From the NCBI GenBank assembly GCA_965370435.1, contig CBDUUP010000030.1, positions 1-19,316 on the forward strand: 19,316 nucleotides of DNA, in the 5' to 3' direction. The DNA comes from CBDUUP01 sp965370435 (GTDB lineage: Bacteria; Chloroflexota; Anaerolineae; Anaerolineales; UBA11579). The notes beneath the pieces were generated by a model. It saw only the letters and a program-made list of their open reading frames with translations, was not told where the DNA came from and searched no databases. Below are positions 13,107 through 19,316 of this stretch, one piece after another. The translations under genes and the position numbers were made by a program. Positions within the stretch are counted from its first letter, which is position 1; each line of letters begins with the position of its first letter.

Positions 13107-14771
13107 ATGAAGGCGGTGCGCAGCGTCTACCACTTGATGCGGGCTGATTTTCTGGAGCGCGTCCGAGGGACCAGCTTCTTAATCGTGATGGGGGTTACTG
13201 TTTGGGCGGGCTATATGTTCGTGCCGCCCTTCAGCGCGTCCTACAACTCTTTCGTTATCGGCGACAGCCGAGGGTTTTACAACTCGCCCTGGGTGGGAAC
13301 GGTGACCGGCGTTGTGGCAACCACGTTGCTCTCCTTGATCGGCTTCTACCTGGTCAAGAACGCCGTCAGCCGAGACTACCAGACCCGGGTAGGCCAGATC
13401 ATTGCCACCACGCCCATCAATAGACCCCTCTACGTAGTAGGGAAATGGTTGAGCAACCTGGCCGTACTGGTTTTGATCCTGGGTGCGCTGACCATGATCG
13501 CGCCCCTCATGCAGCTGATCCGCGCCGAAGACTCCACGCTCAAATTGGGGGCCTTGGTCGCGCCGATCTGGTTCATGGGTTTTCCAGTGTTGGCGCTCGT
13601 GTCGGCTTTGGCGGTGTTGTTTGAAAGCATCTCCTTCCTGCGCGGCGGCTTTGGCAACCTGGTTTATTTTTTTGCCTGGCTGGCGTTGTCAATGCTAGCT
13701 GTGGCGGGGATGTTCCTCTCCATCAGTGAGGTGAAGCCTGGAAATGACTATTCCGGGCTGTCGAGAACGATGGCGGATATCCGCGACCAGATGGTTGCGG
13801 AGGGTCTGGACCCTGAGGAAGGCGCTACCGACTTATTTGTCCCCACCGGGGGACAAGAGATTGTCCGCTTTGCCTGGGAGGGCATCGCCTGGACGGGGGA
13901 TATCTTTTTCGAGCGGTTGGCCTGGGTGGGCGTGGGATTGGCGGCCGCACTGGCCTCGGCGGTCCCCTTCGATCGCTTTGACCCGGCCCGCCAGCGGATT
14001 GGCAAAAGAAAGAAACTCAAACGGCCCCGGCTGGGTCTTGCCCTGGGGCGAAAATTGTTGAGCGTCGTGGGATTATCCAAACCCGCCCCGGAGGATACGG
14101 CAGCGTCCCGCCTCACCAACGCCGCCGCGGTCCTGACGCCCCTGGATGAACAATCCACCTCCCGGCGGTTTGGGGCAGTCTTCATGGCCGAATTGAGGCT
14201 GTCGCTCAAGGGGCGGCACTGGTTCTGGGTTGCGGGGGCAGTGGGGCTTATGATCGCCGGGTATGCCTCCCCCATAGACATGGTACGCCGGTATCTGTTC
14301 CCCATTGCCTGGTTGTGGCCGGTCTTGCTCTGGTCGGTTATGGGCATCCGGGAGACAAAGCATCGGATGGAGCAGATCGCTTTTTCAGCCGCATATCCTT
14401 TACGCCGCCAGCTTCCCGCTGTCTGGCTGACGGGCGTCCTGGTGGCTTACATCGCCGGCGCGGGATTCGCCCTGCGCTTGCTGCTGGATGGACAATGGAA
14501 CCCCTTATTCGCCTGGGCGGTGGGCGGCATGTTTGTGCCATCGCTGGCTCTGGCCCTGGGTGTTTGGACGAACGGAAGCCGGACTTTCGAAGTTGTGTAC
14601 CTGCTATGGTGGTATCTGGGAACTATCAGCCAGGTGACGGCTCTCAACTTCATGGGGACGACCGGAGCGGCAGTTCAGGCGGGCGTTCCCCTGTACTATC
14701 TAGGCTTTACTATTCTATTGTTTACATTCGCCGTACTGGGGCGGCAAAGACAGATCCAAGGACAAGTGTGA
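13107..14771 (+). CDS. ABC-2-type permease, first of two tandem paralogues
   Basis: A 554-residue membrane protein with about twelve hydrophobic segments in two sets of six (roughly 24-42, 69-88, 117-138, 150-172, 184-205, 272-290, then 373-388, 396-413, 435-455, 466-486, 493-512, 527-545), separated by a cytoplasmic linker rich in Arg/Lys (~292-365). The N-terminal YHLMRADFLERVRGTSFLIV, followed by GFYLVKN and RVGQIIATTP, is typical of ABC-2 permeases in which the first cytoplasmic helix docks on the ATPase. The protein is about twice the usual six-TM length, so a single chain could form a full transmembrane path. Two-base spacing from the ATPase gene. Substrate unknown. Confidence 0.85.
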   Translation: MKAVRSVYHLMRADFLERVRGTSFLIVMGVTVWAGYMFVPPFSASYNSFVIGDSRGFYNSPWVGTVTGVVATTLLSLIGFYLVKNAVSRDYQTRVGQIIATTPINRPLYVVGKWLSNLAVLVLILGALTMIAPLMQLIRAEDSTLKLGALVAPIWFMGFPVLALVSALAVLFESISFLRGGFGNLVYFFAWLALSMLAVAGMFLSISEVKPGNDYSGLSRTMADIRDQMVAEGLDPEEGATDLFVPTGGQEIVRFAWEGIAWTGDIFFERLAWVGVGLAAALASAVPFDRFDPARQRIGKRKKLKRPRLGLALGRKLLSVVGLSKPAPEDTAASRLTNAAAVLTPLDEQSTSRRFGAVFMAELRLSLKGRHWFWVAGAVGLMIAGYASPIDMVRRYLFPIAWLWPVLLWSVMGIRETKHRMEQIAFSAAYPLRRQLPAVWLTGVLVAYIAGAGFALRLLLDGQWNPLFAWAVGGMFVPSLALALGVWTNGSRTFEVVYLLWWYLGTISQVTALNFMGTTGAAVQAGVPLYYLGFTILLFTFAVLGRQRQIQGQV

Positions 14772-14808
14772 TGGAAGGCCACAATTTTGCTTATAAAGAA
14801 CCCCAATC

Positions 14809-16476
14809 ATGAACGCAGTTTACGTCACTTATCATTTCATGCGCGCCGATTTCCTGGAGCGTATCCGGCGGAATAGTTTCCTGATCGTCCTGGTGGTCAC
14901 GGTGGGCGCAGCCTATGTATTTGTGCCCACCGCAGATGCGAATTACATCACCTTCATGCGAGGCTACCACCGGGGGGTCTACAACTCGGCCTGGATCGGC
15001 ATGTTATTCGGCGTGGTCGCCAGCATTATGCTGCCTTTATTTGGATTCTATCTGGTCAAAGACGCCCTGGACCGGGATCGCCAAACCCGAGTGGGCCAGA
15101 TCATCGCCTCAACCCCGGCCAGCAAAGCGCGCTATCTTATGGGGAAGTGGTTGAGCAATCTGGCTGTGCTGTCTTCAATCTTGGCGGTGATGACGGTGAT
15201 GGCGGCGGTCATGCAGTTGATTCGGGCCGAAGACTTGAGCCTTGATCTGTTAGCCCTGGCGGCCCCCATCTGGTTCATGGGTTTCCCCGCGCTGGCGCTG
15301 GTCTCCGCGGTTGCAGTGCTGTTTGAGAGCGTCTCCTTCCTGCGGGGCGGGGCTGGCAACCTGGTGTATTTCTTCTTGTGGTATCTCCTCACCATGAGCG
15401 TGTGGCTGCCTATTTTTATTGGGTCGGTCACACCTTACAACGACATCCAGGGTGTGACCCGGCCCATGGATGACATTTCGCGCAGCATCTTGGCCCATGA
15501 CCCTGAGGCCGACATCGGGACCGGCGGGTTTCTGGCCCCCAAGGAACTGTTCGGGGAACAACTGTTGGAACAGGAGATCGTCCTCTTCGTCTGGGAGGGG
15601 ATGGATTGGACGCCGGAGATCATTCTGGGCAGGTTGTTTTGGCTGGGGTTTTCGGCGGTCATCGCGCTGGCTGCGGTGTTCTCTTTCGACCGGTTCGACC
15701 CGGCCCGCGCCCGCCGCAGCAGCCCGGGCTGTTTGTTTGGGCTTGGGCGCAGGCTGGGCAGCCTGGTGAGTGATCCCTTCAAACGGGCGGGAAGAAAAAC
15801 GGGGCGCGATTTGGATGCGGTGGGCGCGAGGAATTTCACCTTCGCGCAGCTAACCCCATTGTCGGACCGCGGCTCGCATTGGCGGTTTGGATCGGTGTTC
15901 CTGGCGGAACTGCGCCTGATGCTCAAGGGGCGCAGCTGCTGGTGGACTGCCGGGATGTTGGGGTTCTTCATCGCCGGGTTTTTCGTCCCTCTGGAATACG
16001 TTCACGCTTATCTGCTGCCCTTTGCCTGGCTGTGGCCGATATTGGTCTGGTCGGGGATGGGGGCGCGTGAGGCCCGGCATTTCACCGGGCAATTGGTTTT
16101 CTCAGCCGAGCGCCCGCTGCGCCGCCAACTCCCGGCGGCCTGGCTGGGGGGAGTCTTCCTGTCGGTGTTGGCGGGAGGGGGTGTGGGATTGCAACTGCTG
16201 GTGGCGGGCGAAGGAGGCCTTTTCCTGACCTGGTTGGTGGGCGCCTTGTTCATCCCCTCCCTGGCGATGGCGTTGGGCGTCTGGAGCGGAACCAGCCGTC
16301 TCTTCGAATTGGTCTATTTGCTCTGGTGGTATTTGGCCTTCAATGGGATCACCGCCCTGGATTTCATGGGGATCACCGAGCAAGCCCAGACCAACGGTAA
16401 TCCGATGATCTATCTGGGCCTGACCGCCACACTACTCGCCGCCGCAATCCTGGGCCGATGGAGACGCCTCCAATAA
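14809..16476 (+). CDS. ABC-2-type permease, second of two tandem paralogues
   Basis: A 555-residue protein homologous along its whole length to the preceding permease: shared blocks include MRADFLERIR, NSFLIVL, RVGQIIASTP, GKWLSNLAVL, MQLIRAED, APIWFMGFP, SFLRGG.GNLVYFF, FDRFDPAR, and VYLLWWYL near the C terminus. It has the same twelve hydrophobic segments and basic linker. This is a tandem duplication after which the central extracytoplasmic loop (~205-270) diverged most, suggesting that the two form a heterodimer with specialised outer loops (inference). It starts 37 bp after the previous stop; no clear Shine-Dalgarno site is seen, only AAAGAA at 14796-14801. Confidence 0.85.
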   Translation: MNAVYVTYHFMRADFLERIRRNSFLIVLVVTVGAAYVFVPTADANYITFMRGYHRGVYNSAWIGMLFGVVASIMLPLFGFYLVKDALDRDRQTRVGQIIASTPASKARYLMGKWLSNLAVLSSILAVMTVMAAVMQLIRAEDLSLDLLALAAPIWFMGFPALALVSAVAVLFESVSFLRGGAGNLVYFFLWYLLTMSVWLPIFIGSVTPYNDIQGVTRPMDDISRSILAHDPEADIGTGGFLAPKELFGEQLLEQEIVLFVWEGMDWTPEIILGRLFWLGFSAVIALAAVFSFDRFDPARARRSSPGCLFGLGRRLGSLVSDPFKRAGRKTGRDLDAVGARNFTFAQLTPLSDRGSHWRFGSVFLAELRLMLKGRSCWWTAGMLGFFIAGFFVPLEYVHAYLLPFAWLWPILVWSGMGAREARHFTGQLVFSAERPLRRQLPAAWLGGVFLSVLAGGGVGLQLLVAGEGGLFLTWLVGALFIPSLAMALGVWSGTSRLFELVYLLWWYLAFNGITALDFMGITEQAQTNGNPMIYLGLTATLLAAAILGRWRRLQ

Positions 16477-16521
16477 ACCCCATTCTCCCAATCCGACCAC
16501 TGAGACCACTCCCCCTTTTCC

Positions 16522-16530
16522 TGGTAAAAT
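16522..16530 (+). promoter_or_regulatory. extended -10 promoter of the DsbA-cyclophilin gene
   Basis: TGGTAAAAT fits TGnTATAAT with one change. It lies 30 bp before the ATG at 16560, which leaves room for a short leader with GGTG. It suggests that this gene is transcribed separately from the permeases. Confidence 0.5.
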
Positions 16531-16559
16531 GAGGCCATCCTCTCACCGGTGAAAATACT

Positions 16560-17837
16560 ATGAAGAGACGCAGTAGAAAACAAAGACAACAACAGCAGAG
16601 CAACCTTTACATAACCATTTTCGGCGTTGCCACCATCCTTATTATAGCGTTCCTCCTCATCCAGAACGCCGCCTCGCCGGGGGAGACGCCCAATAATCCC
16701 CCGCCGGAGGACGGCAACCAAGCGATTTCCGCTACCCGCAAGCCGGGCTGCGTTGCGGTCAGCCAGCCCGCTGGCTCTGGCGCAACCGAGGAATCGCTCT
16801 TCCCTTCAGTTAGCGAGGACGACTGGGCGCAAGGCCCGGAGACGGCGGGGGTGACCATCATCGTTTACTCCGACTTCCAATGTGAAGGCTGCGCCGGAGT
16901 TGCGGTTATTTTGGCGCAGCTCAGAGAAAATTTCCCCGACGGTCTGCGGGTGGTCTTCCGGCATTATCCCCTCTTGAGCGTCAACGACAAGGCCGCCCTG
17001 GCCGTCCAGGCTGCCGAAGCCGCCGGGCGGCAGAGTAAATTCTGGGAAATGCACAACCTGCTCTTCGCCCTGGATTGGGCTTCGCTCTCAGTGAGTGATT
17101 TCAAGGCCTGGCTGCCCGCGGCCGCCGCAGAGATCGGGCTGGACGTGGAGCAGTTCAACCTTGACTTCGACAGCGATGAGATCGCCGCTATCGCCGATGA
17201 AGCCTGGACTAGAGGCGTGGAGTTAAGCATCCCCCAGACGCCCTTTATCCTCATCAACGGCGAATATTACGACGGCCCCCGGGATTACAACAGCATGGAA
17301 TCCATCCTCCAATTGAAGCTGCTGGAAGATGGGCAGTTCGACAATTGCCCTCCCATGACCATTGACCCCCTCACCCAGTACATCATCACCCTGCACACCG
17401 AAAAAGGCGACATCGTCATCGAACTGTACCCCGAACAGGCGCCCCTGGCAGTCAACAACTTCATCTTCCTGGCCCGGGAGGGCTGGTATGACGGGGTCAC
17501 ATTCCACCGGGTGCTTTCCGGTTTTATGGCCCAAGCCGGAGACCCCTCCGCGACCGGGCTGGGCGGCCCCGGCTATATTTTCGACGTGGAGACCTCCAAC
17601 CTGAAATTCGACCGGGTGGGTGTGGTGGGCATGGCCAACGCCGGGCCGGGCACCAACGGAAGCCAGTTCTTCATCATCTTTGGCCCCCAGCCTCACCTGA
17701 CCGGCTCGTTCACCATTTTCGGCCAGGTGATCGGCGGCATGGAGGTGGTCGAAAGCCTCACCCTCCGCAACCCGGCCGAAAGCGCCGGTCTGCCCCCCGG
17801 CGACGCCATACTCAGCATCACTATCGAGGAGCGATAA
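16560..17837 (+). CDS. membrane-anchored DsbA-like thioredoxin / cyclophilin PPIase fusion
   Basis: A 425-residue protein with a very basic N-terminus (MKRRSRKQRQQQQ), one transmembrane helix (~16-34) and two enzymatic domains outside. A DsbA-type thioredoxin domain (~80-255) has the redox pair Cys108-Glu-Gly-Cys111 (SDFQCEGC), a helical insert, and the cis-proline loop IPQTPFILING (Pro228). A cyclophilin domain (~272-425) keeps the catalytic set: Arg317, Phe322, Met323, Gln325 in FHRVLSGFMAQAGD, and MANAGPGTNGSQFFI (358-372); the Trp121 position of human CypA is His379 here. Cys64 and Cys263 flank the thioredoxin domain and could pair. It would combine disulfide formation and prolyl isomerisation for exported proteins. 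Both domain calls are firm; cooperation between them is inference. Confidence 0.93.
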   Translation: MKRRSRKQRQQQQSNLYITIFGVATILIIAFLLIQNAASPGETPNNPPPEDGNQAISATRKPGCVAVSQPAGSGATEESLFPSVSEDDWAQGPETAGVTIIVYSDFQCEGCAGVAVILAQLRENFPDGLRVVFRHYPLLSVNDKAALAVQAAEAAGRQSKFWEMHNLLFALDWASLSVSDFKAWLPAAAAEIGLDVEQFNLDFDSDEIAAIADEAWTRGVELSIPQTPFILINGEYYDGPRDYNSMESILQLKLLEDGQFDNCPPMTIDPLTQYIITLHTEKGDIVIELYPEQAPLAVNNFIFLAREGWYDGVTFHRVLSGFMAQAGDPSATGLGGPGYIFDVETSNLKFDRVGVVGMANAGPGTNGSQFFIIFGPQPHLTGSFTIFGQVIGGMEVVESLTLRNPAESAGLPPGDAILSITIEER

Positions 17838-17860
17838 ACGTTGGAACGTTCCAACGTTTA
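17835..17860. repeat. 8-nt array CGTTnnAA, copy 4, forming a perfect 26-bp palindrome
   Basis: cgttggaa, cgttccaa, cgttta. The whole stretch from T17835 to A17860 is a perfect palindrome (two 13-base halves, the first being TAAACGTTGGAAC). It includes the last two bases of the stop codon TAA of the DsbA-cyclophilin gene. There is no T tract, so termination would need another factor. Confidence 0.8.
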
Positions 17861-17869
17861 CCTGAAAAC

Positions 17870-19316
17870 ATGATGACAACTCCAAGCCCACAACCTGAAT
17901 TCACCCAACCAACAACAACCCTTCATTGGCCTTCCCTCATACAGTTCGCCCTCAGTCTGGTGGCGAGCGTTGGTTTGTTGGGGTTGGCCGCTGCGCCGGC
18001 TATTTCCGGTTTGTTTGACTTGATGGATTCTGCGACCCCAACGTCTATGGTCGCCTACAAATTTTTACTCGCCACCAGTCTGGCGCTGGCGGGCGCTCTG
18101 CTGCTCCCCTCGGCGGCCTATGCCCTGATGCGGATAATCGGACGGCCCGTTTCGCTGCCCTCGGCATGGCGCAAAATCAGCCCTCTTGCGGCGTTGATCC
18201 TGCCTGTGCTGCTAGTTCCCCTGGTACTCATGGCCGGATACTGGATCACCAACAACGCCAAGGGAATTGCCTGGTGGGCGCTCCCGCCCCTCCACATCCT
18301 GGGGGTGGGACTGCCAATTTTGTGGCTGGTGGCGCTGGGAACCCGCAATCTGCCCAAAGGGTCGCCGCAGCGGGCTTGGGGCGTGTTCGGCAGCAGTTTA
18401 GTGCTTGGCCCGGCGATTATCCTCATTATTGAAATAGCCGCCGTGATTGCCCTGGTCATCCTCTTTTTTGTTTACCTTCTCCTTAACCCCGATACGGTCG
18501 ATGAAATCTCCCGCATTTCTGATCGCCTGATGTTTGCCACTACAGATAACGCTATCGAGCGGATATTGGGGCCTTATTTCGCCAATCCCGGGGTGATCTT
18601 CGCCTTTCTCGCTTACATCGCCGGGATCGTCCCTCTCATTGAAGAGCTATTCAAGATTATCGGGGTGTGGCTGGTGGGAGGCCGGAAACTGACCCCCGCG
18701 GCGGGGTTCACCGCCGGGATATTCAGCGGCGCGGCCTTCGCCCTATTCGAGAACCTGGGCAACGCCACCGATGTAGACACCTGGGCTGTAATTGCGACCA
18801 CCCGCATCAGCACCGGCCTGATGCACATCGTGACCGCCGGGTTGACCGGTTGGGCGTTGGCTTTGGCCTGGTCTCAACGGCGCTACCTGCGTCTGGCATT
18901 GACTTTTTTGCTTTCAGTTTGCATTCATGGCCTGTGGAACGCCACAGCCATCATTGGCAATTTTGCTACCATCGTAGAATCCACCCAACCGGATTCCTGG
19001 CTGGTGAAGTTCTCCGGCGTTGGGACCTACGGATTGGCCGCCTATACGGTAATTTTGTTCATTATACTGATTTTGTGCAACCGCTATCTCCAGCCCCGAC
19101 AGGAGTTGGCTTATTTTAAATCCGAGACCCCGCCGCCGGACGACGAATCTCCGCCCACGCTCGACGAGGTCGAGTCGCTCATCGCGGCCGTCCAGACCGA
19201 AACGGCCCACGTCACCGCGCGCCGCGACGAACTCGACACGCAACTGGGCGTCGTGCGCGAGACCATCGACCGAATCGCCCCCTATCGCGACCTGAACGTG
19301 CAGCCGGGCCGCCTGG
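17870..19316 (+). CDS. PrsW-family intramembrane metalloprotease, 3' end outside the window
   Basis: An open frame of 482 codons without a stop, cut by the right edge. It starts ATGATG (17870) ten bases after the palindrome, without a clear Shine-Dalgarno site. About nine hydrophobic segments lie between residues 20 and 402. PrsW motifs are all present in order: PLIEELFKIIG (Glu258, Glu259, Lys262), GIFSGAAFALFEN (Glu294, Asn295), the TTRISTGLMHI helix (His319) and CIHGLWN (His353). PrsW proteases cleave within or near the membrane; in B. subtilis PrsW makes the site-1 cut of RsiW. After residue 418 the protein becomes an acidic coiled coil (TLDEVESLIAAVQTETAHV...), with a sharp change in codon style. 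The tail may belong to another protein. Confidence 0.85.
   Translation, partial: MMTTPSPQPEFTQPTTTLHWPSLIQFALSLVASVGLLGLAAAPAISGLFDLMDSATPTSMVAYKFLLATSLALAGALLLPSAAYALMRIIGRPVSLPSAWRKISPLAALILPVLLVPLVLMAGYWITNNAKGIAWWALPPLHILGVGLPILWLVALGTRNLPKGSPQRAWGVFGSSLVLGPAIILIIEIAAVIALVILFFVYLLLNPDTVDEISRISDRLMFATTDNAIERILGPYFANPGVIFAFLAYIAGIVPLIEELFKIIGVWLVGGRKLTPAAGFTAGIFSGAAFALFENLGNATDVDTWAVIATTRISTGLMHIVTAGLTGWALALAWSQRRYLRLALTFLLSVCIHGLWNATAIIGNFATIVESTQPDSWLVKFSGVGTYGLAAYTVILFIILILCNRYLQPRQELAYFKSETPPPDDESPPTLDEVESLIAAVQTETAHVTARRDELDTQLGVVRETIDRIAPYRDLNVQPGRL

Overview
The window is about 60% GC and looks like part of a bacterial chromosome. Several protein types are familiar from Chloroflexota of the Anaerolineae/Ardenticatenia kind: LysM plus SdrD-like surface proteins, DsbA-type thioredoxin/cyclophilin fusions, polytopic GT-C-like proteins, and short periodic repeats in the spacers. 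That assignment is inference from gene content and style, not from a marker gene.

Left part (1-4119): the start of an MDR/zinc-type alcohol dehydrogenase or quinone oxidoreductase runs off the left edge on the minus strand. It is followed, also on the minus strand, by a DUF429 protein and a GNAT acetyltransferase. A polytopic membrane protein with a GT-C-like layout is divergent from the GNAT gene.

Middle (4130-10886): after a cloverleaf-like palindromic repeat comes a strong promoter, a complete SAM-I (S-box) riboswitch with a visible terminator/antiterminator switch, and then three genes: metH (four-module cobalamin-dependent methionine synthase), a class I SAM-dependent methyltransferase, and a YitJ-type homocysteine methyltransferase/methylenetetrahydrofolate reductase fusion. 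Together they make 5-methyl-THF and methionine and would be shut off when SAM is plentiful. A convergent LysM/SdrD-like envelope protein follows.

Right part (12208-19316): an ABC ATPase and two tandem paralogous 12-TM permeases form a tight operon. Next is a membrane-anchored DsbA-like/cyclophilin fusion with its own extended -10 promoter, then a PrsW-family intramembrane metalloprotease gene that is cut by the right edge. The envelope theme (export, disulfide chemistry, proline isomerisation, intramembrane proteolysis) is consistent, but a shared pathway is only an inference.

The most unusual structure is in the spacers. Most spacers longer than about 30 bp between METH, YITJ and neighbouring genes carry a different degenerate array with a strict 7-, 8- or 9-nt period, often in inverted pairs. 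Several arrays include the last codons or the stop codon of the preceding gene, and one abuts a start codon and leaves no Shine-Dalgarno site. The last ~180 bp also switch sharply in codon style, which may mark an assembly junction or a recent fusion.
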